64,000 nt of DNA from Oopsacas minuta. Lineage: Eukaryota > Porifera > Hexactinellida > Lyssacinosida > Leucopsacidae. This document shows positions 1-12,945 of the stretch, piece after piece. The position numbers were made by a program, and so were the translations under genes. The notes beneath the pieces were generated by a model. That model worked only from the letters and a program-made list of their open reading frames with translations. It ran no database searches and was not told the DNA's origin. The stretch is from positions 62,001-126,000 of the forward strand of contig JAKMXF010000339.1 of the NCBI GenBank assembly GCA_024704765.1. Reading direction: 5' to 3'. Within the stretch, counting starts at the first letter, position 1; every line of letters begins with the position of its first letter.

Positions 1-740
1 CACAGAGTACAATTCTCGAATCTTTGCTCCCTATGCTCGTAATACATTAGATTAATACATATAAACATTTGGATTTTGTCTAATCCTACGATTTGCCAAT
101 TTGAAAATAGATATACTATCACAATCAACCATGAGTATGGTGATGTCACTATTAGTATAGAAAATGTATACCACTCAACATCTATTACACCTCATCAATT
201 GTAAGTATTATTCTATCTTATATAAAAATAGAGTTTTCAGCATTTTAGAATTCAGGGACGTCACGTCGGATTAGCAAAAATAGAGAACATTTTGTGAATG
301 TGTGCTAACCACTATAAATTTATCTAAACCTCAAAATTTGTAAATGATTCTTTGCTACCAACACCTCCACTATAGTAACGTCAAAGTTAAGGTGGAGACA
401 GCTTAGTCTATCATTTCAATTTGTTTAAGGTGGTACTATTATTGGAGCCACTATGTGTCGGAATAAACTTTGAAAGAAAAAATAATGCTACTTAAACAAC
501 TTTAATTAGTCTACTAAGCTGTCGGTACAGATTACAATTTCCATTTTAAGCTCGCTACGCTTGGAATTGCTATAAAATACATTTTAATTTTGACACATCA
601 GATAGTTAAGATAATCCAGTTCTAATCTTGGTTTGAAAATAATACCAAAGTTTCCAAATAAGGATTAAGAAATTGAATTGTATGCAAAATGCTTACATGA
701 GGATTAGGTTTTGTGGCCATTTGACTAGAAATCGAAATAA
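1..740. other. Non-coding AT-rich stretch
   Basis: I see no exon, open frame of note or recognisable transposon end here. It should be intron or 3' sequence of the minus-strand FRMPD-like gene whose last seen exon is at 3672-3473. Confidence 0.4.
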
Positions 741-742
741 TG

Positions 743-2309
743 AGTTATGACAGTCAGTTGAAAACTTGATTCGGAATAATGACAGCCAATTGAAAACCTC
801 GTCGACCTAGGAGAGTGGTTCTCAGGCCAGGGTACGCGTATCCCTGGGATAGGCAAACAGTTTTTTCAGCGGTACGGCGAAAGTTTAAACTATAAGTTAA
901 CGCCTTTGATTAGGTTATTATTTGTGGCTGCGGTCGGCTTTCTACAAACGGATATGGCTATATTCCATTATTCGGTACATTGGTTTGTACATAATTCACA
1001 CTTGTATATCGCGTTATTCTCCATATAAATTGGAATGCTCAAATTGAAAATACACTTACTTTGTGGTAACTGCGTAAATTCATATGGAAACATGTAAAAG
1101 CGGAAGTACGATGAAAGTTATGTCCAATACGGAGATACACCCATATTCAAAGAGGGACGTGAACTACAACAATGTGTGCTATAAAGTGCTATCTGAGGGA
1201 TCGATGAAGCAAGGTTTTCTAAATCGGCATCTCACCGAGTGCCACTCAGATCGTGCTGATAAGGATGTTGATTCTTTAAGCACAAAGAAGCAGGAGTAAA
1301 GCGAATTCGTATTAATCATTGTGGGCAACTTAGCCAACAGACTCAAGCAAGTCTTCGTGACTAGTACATAGTGGCGTTGCGGATAGCTAAAGAAAAGAAA
1401 GCACGCACAATTGCAGATAGGCTTGTAATACCCTGTTGTAAGAATATCATGCAGAGACTTTTTGGAGGTAGTGCAGAAAAGAAGTTTTACTCTCTGCCTC
1501 TATCAAATGACACAATTAAGCGAAAAATTATAGATATGGCAAACGATGTTGAGGCAATTGAGTAGCCGGTAGTTGCGGAATTCTGGGAGACCCATTGAAT
1601 ACTTTTTCAATCTGTTACATCAAAGATGGTGATTTAAAGGGAGACTACCATTTTTCCGCTCGTTAGAAACAACTACAAGAGGAGATGATGGATTCTTGCT
1701 GGTCTCCTGTTTCTTTGAGAAAATGAGACTATCTAGAATGTCTCAGGTTGTATAACAGATGGTGGGCCTGTATGTATAGAATTCGTTCAGGATTTCAAGC
1801 TCTAGTAAAGACAGTGAATTAAAAATATGCCCCGAGCGAGATTATCTATGCGAGCTGATCTTCGTCTTGCACTTTCAAAAACGGACTCACAAATCGAACT
1901 TAATATCGAACACACAGGATAAACCCTCTCACAAATAAATTCTGAATGCATTAATCAAAGACTTGGGTAAAGTTTCACAATACAGTCCAAAAATGACATT
2001 GTAAAAGTTGGAGAACAGTTGTTCTAGGCCAATTGAAAAACCACTCGAAAAAAATTACAGTGAAATTTAAACCTATTCAAATAATGAAAGTTAACTAATA
2101 ATAAATTCAAACCACTGAAAGTCAATAAAAAACCTTATTCGAACTAATGAAAGTTATTTGAAAACCCATTCCAACCAATGTAAGTTAAGTGAAAATTCAT
2201 TCCAACTAGTGAGTAATGACAGTTAATTGAACCCTAATTCAAATTATGAAAATAAATTGAAAACAAATTCGAATCAATACAGTTAATTGATAATTCATTC
2301 GAAAGAATG
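743..2309. repeat. 31-bp tandem repeat array split by a hAT insertion
   Basis: A degenerate unit of about 31 bp, near AAAGTTATTTGAAAACCCAT followed by TCCAACCAATG, occurs about nine times between roughly 2027 and 2309. About two units (ACAGTCAGTTGAAAAC, ACAGCCAATTGAAAAC) precede 805. The two blocks are separated by the hAT element at 813-2021, so one array was interrupted. Units differ by several substitutions each, which suggests an old minisatellite. Confidence 0.7.
813..2021 (+). mobile_element. Internally deleted hAT (Buster/ZBED type)
   Basis: The left end reads GAGTGGTTCTCAGGCC and the right end GTTGGAGAACAGTTG; these pair as degraded inverted ends of the CAGTGGTTCTCAAAC kind found in hAT-Buster elements. 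Flanks ACCTAGGA (805-812) and TTCTAGGC (2022-2029) share the core CTAGG, an eroded 8-bp duplication. Inside are broken pieces of a ZBED/SCAND3-like transposase: a BED-finger part with VLSEGSMKQGFLNRHL (1084-1299), a piece with IPLSND-type context, SLPLSNDTIKRKIIDMANDV (1371-1565), a trace of TDGGP near 1760, and a C-terminal-like DLRLALSKTDSQIEL (about 1855-1905). Most of the catalytic region is missing, so this is a dead internally deleted copy. Confidence 0.68.
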
Positions 2310-3472
2310 CAAATTCAACGCTTAGGTACTCGTAGAATGCCAGAACAATATTAGATAAGAATATGAATATGGAAGGTAAAGACAGTACAGTTGAAAGCGG
2401 GTTATTTTGACAATTTTATTGCACTGCCAAAAAGACAAAATAACTCATTATGCTAAATACTGATAATAAGATGATCTTATATATAACAAATATACACAAA
2501 TTGATTATAAGCATGAAAGCTGATAATAATTGCCATTAATTAAAGCAGGTACTAATCCAGTATTTTGAAAAATCACTAACACGTATATAAGAGAATCAGT
2601 CCAACCGAGTTTCGAATTGTTTACAACATCAGATAGACAAAAAACTTCGAAAATTTTATATCAGAATTTCGGATAAAGAATATTAATACTGAAATGACGA
2701 TAAAAACAAGTGTCAAAATACACATTATAAATGTAATTTGAAAATCGTTAACAAACAATGATCCATGGGGAAATTAGGAAATTAAGCAAAATTACATTGT
2801 ATGGGAAAATCCATCAGTTTTCCCATCGGTTTCTCATAGAAGAATTCCCATAGAAATACAATGATTCCGATTCTGACGGCCACCCCGGAAAATGAAACAC
2901 TAGTGGCCAGAGTTACATCCAGCTTTTCTGAACCATAGGCCTAAAATGTTCGTCTTCATGTTCACGCGCGTCTAGAGTATACATTTAGTACTACGGTATG
3001 GGGTCTTCCGCGAATTTTGACGAGGATAAATCTATTTTTGCTGAAATTTATCCGCTTGCTGGCGCGTGGCATACGCCTGGATAAACTCTGCTAGTGGGTG
3101 AAGATTGCGTTAAGTTAACTAAAGTGTTCGGTTAATTGATGTTCTACGGTAGCTGAAGTAATTATATCAGGATTCTCACATATTATAGGGTATCTGTAAT
3201 AATAAAAGGAGTAGTAGTTAGTAATGTGATTTCTCAATAAAATAGTTCACGATGAGGTTTGATTAGGGGATAACTTTTCATAGGTGTTAAATTTTGCCAA
3301 ATAATTGTAAAGTCAGCCAAGTAATCTTCTAGTTTCTCAATCAATTGGGGAAAATATAAACATTTACACATACAGATATACATAGAGTTATTGATAAATA
3401 CTGAAAAGTCACAAATTTGACTGACATCGAATGGATAACTTTCGTACCACCCAGTTCGAGCCTAAATATTAC
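2310..3472. other. Presumed intron downstream of the last FERM exon
   Basis: No coding sequence or clear element end is visible. It follows, on the minus strand, the donor at 3473, so it is taken as intron of the FRMPD-like gene. Confidence 0.4.
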
Positions 3473-3672
3473 CTGAATGTAGAAATCGAATGGGATATAG
3501 AATCATTGAGTATCAGTACAGGCTTCACTCTCTGTGAATAATAGGATTGTAGAACTTCACCGAGTTCACATCCATCATAGAGCCGCATTATGAAAATCAG
3601 CTCCTTGCCATTAACACAGGTCAAACGTACTTTACTTAGATCATCTCTCCTGCTGAATTCAGTCACATGCAC
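3473..3672 (-). CDS. FRMPD-like gene, exon for the end of the FERM F3 lobe
   Basis: This exon follows acceptor ACTGTAATTAG and ends before donor GTAATATT. It is 200 bp, entering in phase 0 and leaving in phase 2. It reads VHVTEFSRRDDLSKVRLTC, then NGKELIFIMRLYDGCELGEV and LQSYYSQRVK. Joined in phase after the 18649-18398 exon, it continues the F3 (PH-like) lobe. The spaced pattern LxxVxL, then M, then D, then L and YY matches the end of the FERM domain in FRMPD1/3/4 (family knowledge, from memory). The closing helix with the YY pair lines up with the GYYRLLVD region of FRMPD4. No frame break is seen. The next exon toward the C-terminus was not found and is probably beyond base 1. Confidence 0.85.
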
Positions 3673-3778
3673 CTAATTACAGTATACGAACTAGTAAAGG
3701 TATGAATATAGATCGAGGATAAATATAAAATTAACAAACTAGGAATATTGCATACAAATCAATTTTTACCTCATCAAG

Positions 3779-6062
3779 CGAGTGTTATCTTAGCAGCCGA
3801 TTCAAATCCCCACTAAAACACATTTTCTCAAAAAGTATGGGTTCTATTTGGAAAAGAACCATGCCAGTGTCAAGAGGAAAGTTGGTACATTTCATATCAT
3901 CACTCATAATCGCCAAATTTTGCATGATGAGTAAGCAATTTTGCATTACATTTTGGTCGAGGTTTTTAATTAATATCTCCTGAAATAATTGTGATAATAA
4001 CTTCTCATTTTAATCATATTTACATCTCACTTGGTACATTGTGTATATCCAATTTGAAATCAAAATAATTATTTTTGAAAAAGTTATGAACGCCCGAACT
4101 TTACATAGGAATTACATAGACGACCAGTTTGTACTATCAATAATGAAGTATATATGACATTACAGTGTACGTAAATTTTGATAAGTATTTAGTATCATTT
4201 TCAATTCTATAGTTCCAATTCTATTGTGGTTTCTAAATAATAATCAAAGATATATGAAATTTTAATAAATAACACAACACCATTGTAATGACAGTTATCA
4301 TACATTATACGAAACATTACTTTTTGAATAGAAAAGAGTAAACAAATCGAAAGTATTACAAGATACTGATTAACCAGATATTATAGTTTGTCTGTCTATC
4401 TTTTCTGTATTGAACTGATTGATGAACCAATGAGAAATACTGATTGAATTTCCCTTGTCTATTAGAACAGGCTAAACCTAAAACAGGTAGTACTATTTAT
4501 GTAAAATCTTTACAGCTATACGTATAAGGAAGAGCAACAAATATCTTGACCAGATAAGATTTGAAGTGATGATCAACACTTCGATTTGTAATTATTAATG
4601 CCAGAATGGTAAGAGAATCGAGAGTTAACTCCAGGACATGGGTCTCCAAATGAATGTTCCAAAAAATAGATAGTAACTTCTTTCTGATTCAAATTTGTAC
4701 AAATTGTAAAGTAAATGTTTGTAAGAGAGATTTGTAGATATGATTCCTAGATTGATTAAGATAATTGTAAGGATAAGAATATAGATTTCATGTTCATTAT
4801 TTACTTGAATATTAAAATATCTTCCAGAACTTTGCATATTGGTGTTGCGTTAGTTTCCAAATCCTGCGTAATATAATCCAGCTTTTAAACGTATCTTGGT
4901 TAGAGAAAAGGTCATAGAATTGTTCCATATAATCCAACTGTCGATACATATACGTATATACTTACATTTGTGATTTTTGTCGCAATCAATTTACATATTT
5001 AGATGAGATCTCACAAAATATTCAAGATTGATTTATACAAAATATTTATTGTTCCACTAATAATCTTGTTGGTAAATATATAATTTTCGCTGCCATAAAT
5101 TGAAACCAATGATTAGGTTGCTTTTAATAATAAATTCTGACACATTTGCATATAACTACAGTCAACTGCCCTTATATTGGAAACAAGTAACCGCAATAAT
5201 CACTTCTATATACGCGGATTTCAATATAACCGATGACATTTATGTTTCTTTAACGATTTGTGACTATATTTGTATAATGTCAGACTTCGATATAGCAAGG
5301 ATTTCTAATTATCCATGTTTGATATACCGAGAGTTGACTGTGTAACATTACAAAATGAATTAAGAAATATACTCACATGATTGAATTGAAATGAAATTTA
5401 GTAGGACTGTTGTATGAAGAAAATTTGTGGAAGAAATGAAGTTGAAATAAAATGAAGTTGAAGAATATCAAAAGTATTAAGGTTGTGAGAAACGAAATAA
5501 ATCAATTATAGTGTTACAAATGCTTTGTTGATTGATATTACATTCTTAATTTAATACTAAGTTCAAAAATCTAAACAGACATAACTGGTCCTAATAATTG
5601 AGAAGGAATACATTTGAACTCAAGAATTCAGTCATCATAAGTAAATTTATGCTAAGAATATTCAAGTAATCAATACATAGCTACAAAGCATACAAATCAT
5701 CAAGCAAAAACTGGTCGTTTATGTAATTCCTATGTAAAGTTAGGCGTTCATAACTTTTTCAAAAATAATTAGTTCAAATTGGATATACACAATGTACCAA
5801 GTGAGATGTAAATATGATTAAAATGAGAGTTATTATCACAATTATTTCAGGAGATATTAATTAAAAACCTCGACCAAAATGTAATGCAAAATTGCTTACT
5901 CATCACGCAAAATTTGGCGATTATGAGTGATGATATGAAATGTACCAACTTTCTTCTTGGCACTGGTATGGTTCTTTTCAAAATAGAACCCATACATTTT
6001 GAGAAAAAGGTGTTTTAGTGGGGACTTGAATCGGCTGCTGAATCGGCTGCTAAGATAACACT
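3779..6062. repeat. Long inverted repeat (foldback), arms of about 350 bp
   Basis: The stretch 3779-4130 reappears as reverse complement at 5708-6062 with few differences. Both arms run from GAGTGTTATCTTAGCAGCCG to ATTACATARACGACCAGTTT. The right arm has one extra tandem 14-15 bp block (CGGCTGCTGAAT repeated). The 1.58 kb between the arms has no convincing ORF; the longest frames, near 4625-4837 and 5100-5345, have no recognisable motif. It could be a foldback transposon or two oppositely inserted copies of one repeat. No target duplication was settled. Confidence 0.8.
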
Positions 6063-6079
6063 CGTCCTCATTAAGCATA

Positions 6080-7480
6080 TACGTATAACCAAATATTTAG
6101 AGAAAATGGTAGTACATAAAGGACTGTTATGTTCACAATATTCAGGCCATTCTTTACTCAAGGTTCATAAAATTGATATACTACAAGAAAAAGGGAATAG
6201 GAAATTTTCAATTGTTATTAATACTTTCGGTTTCTTTGATATTGAATTGTATCAAGTGGCAGGTACATAAATGTCATAATAGTATTGGGAGCGGTTGGAA
6301 CGAGGCGAGATAGTATAATATTTGACAAGAATATAGATCATGCTTTCTAAAACTATACAACTTTACGACCCGATGCAATAAGATAAGATCCATCACTCTG
6401 TGGCGATGTCGGATTTAGGGGGGGAGGCAAGAGGCACACATCAGCAAAGTAATATATATAGCATAGGATTCTAAAATGAAAGCAAAATATTTCTAAATTG
6501 TGAATCCAGGATATTATATCAATTTGAGACCTTAAATATTTACACACCCAACGAACTTCTGTATGTAACTGTAGGCATTGACATTTTCATTACTAAGTTG
6601 AAGGAAAAAGACAAGTTTTGGGGGCATTAGATTTAATGAAATTGACAGCCTTGATTAGGATGTTAATGGAAATGTTTAGGCAGCCCAAGTGTTGGCCATG
6701 GACGACTCAATGAATGCAAAATAGAGAAGGAGTGCTAAATTCAAATAAACTAATATACCACCATACCGACCATAGAAGTGCTCCATCATTAGTGCGTGTA
6801 GTTATATTAGAAAGAGGAATATTCATTTCTATCAAATAGGATTTAACCACATGAAAAATAGATTCACCTTGGTGTCTGTATCAAAAAAGCTTGCAAAGAG
6901 TATTATCTCTGTAGTTGACTTCCATTAATAGATCGGACATAGGTGAGCAATAAGGTCATATTGTTATACACAGCTAATTTATCAATTTATAAGGCAAACG
7001 CCATTAGTTTCAAGTTTGATAGCAATTGCATTCCACATCTAGCCATTTCACCCATGCGGCCTTGACATGGTTGAGTTGATGAGAGGAATACACTTAGTTT
7101 TGTCTGTTACGTTATGTTGCACAACAGTAGAGTTAAAAACTGACATACGGTATGAGAGGCAAGTAGTCCTACTTCTGTTTCACTTCTATTTCTTGCCACG
7201 ATATTATCAAGAGTTTTCTAATATGGAATCCTCAAGAAATTTTGGAAATAGATAAGTGGTTAGATATTATGTCTTTGTAATTTGTTTCCAAATCCCTTCG
7301 CAAGAAAGAGGCACGCATACATCATCAGGTAAATTGGTGTGACAAATGAGGCCGATTAGAATTATAAAATCGTGTTGTGACTGAACAAATCCATATGCTA
7401 GGTAGTTCAGCTAATATTTAGGAATTCTTATAAGGTGCAGTAGCCATTTACTTAGCAAATAAAATAATTGGAATATCTAT
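6080..7480. other. Intronic sequence, nothing recognised
   Basis: The frames at 6353-6547 and 7067-7255 lack motifs and splice support. No paired ends were found. Confidence 0.4.
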
Positions 7481-8985
7481 GCTATTAAAACGCGATTAAT
7501 CTATGTAAATATACCCACAGCGCTGAGGGGCAGCTTAATGCAGCAGGTTAGTTTGAGTATAAAGAGCTAATTTCTTGACGCTTTGGTTCCTACGCGAAGA
7601 CACCGAATATACTCGACACAAGGTGCCTGGAGGCCATTATTTCTTATCCAAGCAAGGACCAAAATACCTCAGTGGGTAAAAATTCACCTTGGATCTTTCA
7701 GTTACTTAATCAATTCTGAACATACAAACATAATATACGTCATAAATACCGATAATTGCGTCCAAATAGTATAGAAGAGCGCACATCCGTTGTTAGGTCA
7801 CTACACGACTGTAGGACGTCTTTTATGTATGTGCCTAGGTTTAGAGTAAGCATTAAACAGCTAAATTTGTTAGAGCTTTTTGGGGGGCTACCTAGGCCTA
7901 CATACCTCGAGGATAATTCTTTGCCGAAATATTAATTCATTATTATCCATGGTCGATCAAATACATTTAAAGACCTTCTGTACTGGAGCTGTTACGTAGT
8001 CTTTGGTTGGTAATCTGGGCACCTCGTGCCTTAGTATTACAAAATTGAAAATATTTCGAAATTTGGAAAAAGGTGATGATAACGACATAATTTCGTCATG
8101 ACTCGAAGTTATACAAGCAAGACCTAGAATACAGCTCTATGCTAAAGATCAGCAATCGAGGTCTTACAGTTTATTCGATTAATTCAGGAAAAAAATAATA
8201 TTCACACCTAATTATGACCTAATTGTCACCTTTTGGGATTTTCGAAAAATCACATTATATGCCACTGCTCACCCAATATACGTGATCGAAGGTACCTCAA
8301 CATGGGAAATGTCCTCACATCATGATATTGACCAAATCCAAACTCATATGCTTATTACGTCATCAGTGTCACTACAGAAGGCCATTAATACATTCGCAAC
8401 GGGACCTAAAAGTGAAGCCATAAAATAATACTGGCTCACAATAAGCATCACAGATAATCTTGTTATTTGAAGGAATTTATTATATTTGCATATTTCGCGA
8501 GATTATCATGACTTTCTGATTTTCTAACGCTGTTTCCTAACAATTGTAAGATAATCGGAATTTGGTGGAAAATATGTATACTTTTTCCGTATTAGAAAGT
8601 TTATTCTAAACTAAGACCTTATTATGTATAGCTATTTCAATAGACCTTAACATTAAATAAACATAATTACAATACTGAAATATAGTCACCAATGCAAACT
8701 ATAATCTTTGTGACACACCGATGGGTCAAGTCATATATTTGGAATTTCACTGTCACCCACATCGGGTTACACAGTAAATAAGGAATATCACTGTGACCTA
8801 CCAGTGGGTTAGTCCGTTGCGAATGTTTTAAATGGAATTTGAATGGACCATGGATAATAAAATCTGATTATTCATGGTACATTCAAATTACATTTAAACA
8901 TAAATTTCTGATACATTATATACTCGATGCAGATAGTGTCGAGTACCCCCTGTCACATAGTGACCAAAAGCATTAAAAATTTACT
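7480..8985. repeat. Degenerate copies of the palindrome-rich foldback family
   Basis: Two left-arm-like stretches (about 7518-7640 and 7776-8050) and one right-arm stretch (about 8870-8985, GTCACATAGTGACCAAAAGC) belong to the family best preserved at 59385-61012. Shared marks are TTATTATCCATGG, a GGCACCTCGTGCC-type hairpin, GTCACTACACGAC, GCCACTGCTCACCCAAT, and an ACGTCATCA stretch. It is not coding; the frame at 7583-7774 lies inside the repeat. Confidence 0.65.
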
Positions 8986-8989
8986 ATTG

Positions 8990-11028
8990 TTCAGCATCCT
9001 CTTATGAAAATCTTCTTGGCTCCTTTTTTTATTATTCCTATCCTCAATGTTTCGCATAATTTATTATTTTCAACGAATTCGGCAAGCAGGACGCCATAGT
9101 ATGGAGAGAAATTCTTCTTCATAAACTTCTCCTGCACAACAACAAATAATACACATATACCTATACATCCGGGAAATGAGTGGGCTCGACTTGCCTCCCT
9201 CTCACATACTGCACAATTTATACTTGTTATACTTCTCAATTCTATTCCTAAACTAATGGATATATGCTACTAAACTGTGCCGTGAAAATGATATAGGAGG
9301 TTGAGGAACGATGAATCCTTCTACAGGTTGCAATAAAAAGTATGAAGTTCTGGGATAGGATATGGAGATTCGTGATAATTATCGCAAGATATTCTGAATC
9401 AGGCATATTCCACGGCTACTAGGAAAGATTCACACAACCTCTACCTTTCAAAACGAAGGATATTACAATTAAGAATTCCTTTACTAATTCTTCAGCTAAA
9501 TGATACAATGAACTCCAAACTTCAATATAAATAGTTTGCTCTCTTTCAAATGTTCAAAGGTTTATCTCTCTAAGAGGTATTTCAGTAATTGAATTGCAAC
9601 TCAACTTAAACAATGATCTAGAAATTCCAAAATCCTGTAAATAGTATATTTTCGCATATATCTAAAATGCACTCTACGCTTATGTATGTACTAACTCATG
9701 GACTTATTTCCATTTCCATTGTAATTGTTTGTTTATCAATATTCTTTTATCGTTCTTCTGTACTTGTAATTGTATATTTTCCTAAACAGAGACCCTATGG
9801 ACGATCAGCTTGTGTGAATAGGTCATCCTCTTAGAATCAAGTGAACTTTAACAATCTCAAAAATTCACCCAACTTTGATCATTATTATACAATAACATAG
9901 AAGATAATGCATCTTTCACTTCTCGGTTCCCACTCAATACAGCTCCTTGACATTCTGGATGGCGAGGATTTCACCGTGACACGATAGGTGGAAATATGAT
10001 CAAATTCATGAACTCGAATCTCTTTGAAATCTGAATTTTCGAATTCAGTATCCTCGTAAACCTCATAAACAATTTGGATTATTATAATTACTGTCAAGTT
10101 TGATTATATAGCCATTAATGCTAGATCTGACGAGAGTAAAAAATAGACAATTTCAGGTCAGATGTAATTAGAAATATTCTAGCTTGTGCTATATACATGA
10201 ATAGATAGCAATTTTACTCAGATGTAATCAGAAATATTCTAACTTGTACTATATATATATATATCAATTGATATCTATTTTACTGTTGAATATTATGCAA
10301 TCTAAAATGCTACTTCTTTGAACATTTCGATAGTAATGTTCCAATTATAAACATAAATAAATGTAAAATTTCTATAAATAGATCCCGCCATTTAAATGTG
10401 AAATAACATTAATCGACTTCAATTGAACTATAATCTATCTAAATCTTGCTTCTATCAAATCTTCACTATCATCATCAATTTTCTCGACGTGTTAATTAGT
10501 AAGAACTACGTCAGGAAGTGGTCGAAGTAATTTGGATGAGCCAAATCCAACAACTCTTAGATTGTGGTTGAGGAACTAAGGATCGACTCGAGGCTCCGTC
10601 CCACCCGAAAATTGTGCCCCCGGTCAATCCCTAGTCCTGAAAGGGCCTTCAAATTCACTTGCTATCATTCCACATGTAGCTTGCCATCATATATGTTTAC
10701 GAGCTTCTAATAGTTGGCTAATAAATGTCCTGAGTTCAACTAATAGATTGGTCGAGTATTTTCTACGAGATTGCGATATTTAGCTTACCTCATCCCACAT
10801 TTCCCTCACTGCAACGACACTATTCGTATATTGGCTGGTGTTCTGTGAGTATATTTGTTAGATGCTGAAAATTTTACAGAATACTACCAATACAGATAAC
10901 CTGTCACTTCGAAGCCCAAAACCTTTGATGATACCTATGCAACCTAAATATTCTATATATAACATAAATAATGCTAAAATTATCACCACTTCATACAATT
11001 GATTAAACATTTCGATTATAATACTATA
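8990..11028. other. Intronic sequence with one unplaced minus-strand frame
   Basis: Most of this is plain AT-rich DNA. A minus frame at 9885-10097 (VYEDTEFENSDFKEIRVHEF, then DHISTYRVTVKSS) looks more protein-like than chance and has a possible acceptor ATGAG before GTTTACG. However, the FERM module joins in phase without it, so I do not call it an exon. A degenerate direct repeat (CAGATGTAATYAGAAATATT) lies at about 10158 and 10220. Confidence 0.35.
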
Positions 11029-11030
11029 TA

Positions 11031-11285
11031 CACTTCCTGGCCAAAAGTATTGGAACACCATACCACTAATGACACATGTGGCATATGGCACATTGGGAGA
11101 ATATACATATTGAATAGTATGTGGATATATCAGAAAAGGCGATTGTAATGATCAAATTAATGATAGAATTAAGTTCACAGATGTTTGAAACTATCTTCAG
11201 CCTAGCAACTAAAGTAAATACGTATATATATTTGTGCCATGTGCCAATTGTGGCAGAGTGTTCCAATACTTTTGGCCAGGAAGTG
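11031..11285. mobile_element. Tc1-type MITE, 255 bp
   Basis: Inverted ends CACTTCCTGGCCAAAAGTAT then TGGAACAC (left) and the matching GTGTTCCAATACTTTTGGCC then AGGAAGTG (right) are perfect over 28 bp. They are flanked by TA at 11029-11030 and 11286-11287. GGCCAAAAGTATTGGAACAC is a typical Tc1-family terminus. The inside is non-coding, so it would have moved with a Tc1 transposase from elsewhere. It lies 132 bp before the full mariner. Confidence 0.9.
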
Positions 11286-11417
11286 TAGGTTAATTCAAAT
11301 TTTAGCCATGTAAGGTGCTAGATACCTCTTGTTAGTATCCTGTAAAATTAGAAGCTTCTTATCACACATACCAGCAAAGTGCCAGCAAATATTGGATATT
11401 GTCATTTCAGTAACGTA

Positions 11418-12751
11418 CAGGGGCATTCAATATATACTAATCACTGTATATTTTTAATGAAATAGCAGTTCTAAGCTAGTATTTCTCAGTGCAATTATAT
11501 AGAACCATATTTCAACTTTCTAACAAAACTTAGAGAGAGTTGATCACTTAATTATTTCCTAAGTTTCAGTTATTTTTAGAAACCTACATTTTCTCCTTTA
11601 CATTTTTCATGGCTTCTTGTCCAAATTTTTCGGAACTTGAACAACGAACGTACATCAAATTTCGCACCATTCTCGAAATCCCTCCAAAGTCTATTCATGA
11701 CGAGTTGGCAACGATATGTGGAGAAGATACTTTATCGTATTCAACTATCAGAAGGTGGGTGAGCCTATTTAGGGAAGGTAGGACCTCTGTCCAAGACGCC
11801 CCTCGTCCTCGAGCACCAAAACTGGCGACCAACAATGACAAATTGAGTGAAGTAGAGGAATATGTCAAGTCTTTTCCGCATTCTTCAGTTGAGGAGGTAG
11901 CTAACTATGTTGGCATTTCAACGGGAAGTGCACACACAATTCTGAACACGGATTTAGAACTGAGGAAGGTCCAAGTGCGATGGGTACCACATTGCTTAAC
12001 TTTTCCACAAAAGGCCGCGAGACTCCAAATGGCTAAGGAAAACCTTGAAATTTATGAAGGAAGTGACCCTAGGCGGTTATTAGAGATAGTAACAGGAGAT
12101 GAAACATGGATACAATTCAAACCACCGATCAGAAAGCAAGATGGCAGGGTATGGCTAAAGAAGGGAGAGATACCCCCAGCTGTTTGTGTCCGACTTCCGT
12201 GCCCCGAAGGTCTTGTACTGCATATTTTTCGATGGCCAAGGTGCTGTAGCCCAAATCTCTGTTCCCAAAGGTCAGACACTCACAGGACAATTTTACGCAG
12301 ATGTGGTGTTGCCTGAGGTCGAAAAACATTATCTTAAGCGTCGTCCAAAGACTGGAACTCGTGGTCTCAAAATTTTGCACGATAATGCTAGACCGCATAA
12401 ATCTTTGGCTGTAAGGCAAAAAATTAAAGATATGAGTATGCACGAAGTTCCACATCTACCTTACTCCCCTGATATAGCCCCGTGTGACTTCTGGCTGTTT
12501 AGAAAACTCAAAGATAACCTCTCCGGACGCGAATTTGAGGATCGGCTCAGCCTGGGTCGGGCAATTTACAGATACCTTGAAGTCATACCCAAGGATGAGT
12601 ACAGAAAGACATTTGAAAATTGGATTAAAAGGCTAAATTCAGTTGTAGCGTATAAAGGAGACTACTTTGAACATTCATAGCAAAAATTACCAACTTTACA
12701 CAAGTATCTATAGTTTTAGATGGTATGATTAGTATTTATTGAATGCCCCTG
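11418..12751 (+). mobile_element. Full-length mariner element, 1334 bp
   Basis: Both ends are present: CAGGGGCATTCAATATATAC then TAATCA on the left and its reverse complement with one mismatch at 12726-12751. TA dinucleotides at 11416-11417 and 12752-12753 are the duplicated target. The length of about 1.3 kb and one transposase in the middle are standard for mariner. High similarity of the ends and the few coding lesions suggest a fairly young copy. Confidence 0.95.
11609..12680 (+). pseudogene. Mariner transposase (DD34D), one frameshift
   Basis: This is the cut-and-paste transposase of the surrounding mariner. It begins at 11609 with a helix-turn-helix region (TYIKFRTILEIPPKSIHDEL; a second one near VEEVANYVGISTGSAHTIL), then RWVPH and the first catalytic Asp in VTGDETWIQF. 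The frame is lost near 12186-12188: reading goes on in the next frame (one extra base or two missing) with SDFRAPKVLYCIFFDGQG, the second Asp in LHDNARPHKS and the third in YSPDIAPCDFWLF. Exactly 34 residues separate the last two Asp, the mariner DD34D signature. Apart from this shift I see no stop, so the copy was inactivated recently or the shift should be checked in reads. Confidence 0.92.
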
Positions 12752-12945
12752 TATGTTGGGATGAAGTAACCGTCATATTGCTATTTCTTAGAAAATACTC
12801 AACCAATCTATCAACTTTCTCAAGGAATAAATTTGCCAACACTCTGAAGCTTTTCAAAGGGGAAAACGCAGGTGTAGAAATGGGGAAGTTTAGTTAGACG
12901 CAGTCCTGTTGTGATTTTGGGGTCACGTAGCTGAAGGCTTAGATC

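Noticed and set aside
9885-10097. Minus frame VYEDTEFENSDFKEIRVHEF as an extra exon
   Set aside because: The exons at 18398 and 3672 join in phase and in alignment; inserting this would break the F3 lobe. Another role cannot be excluded.
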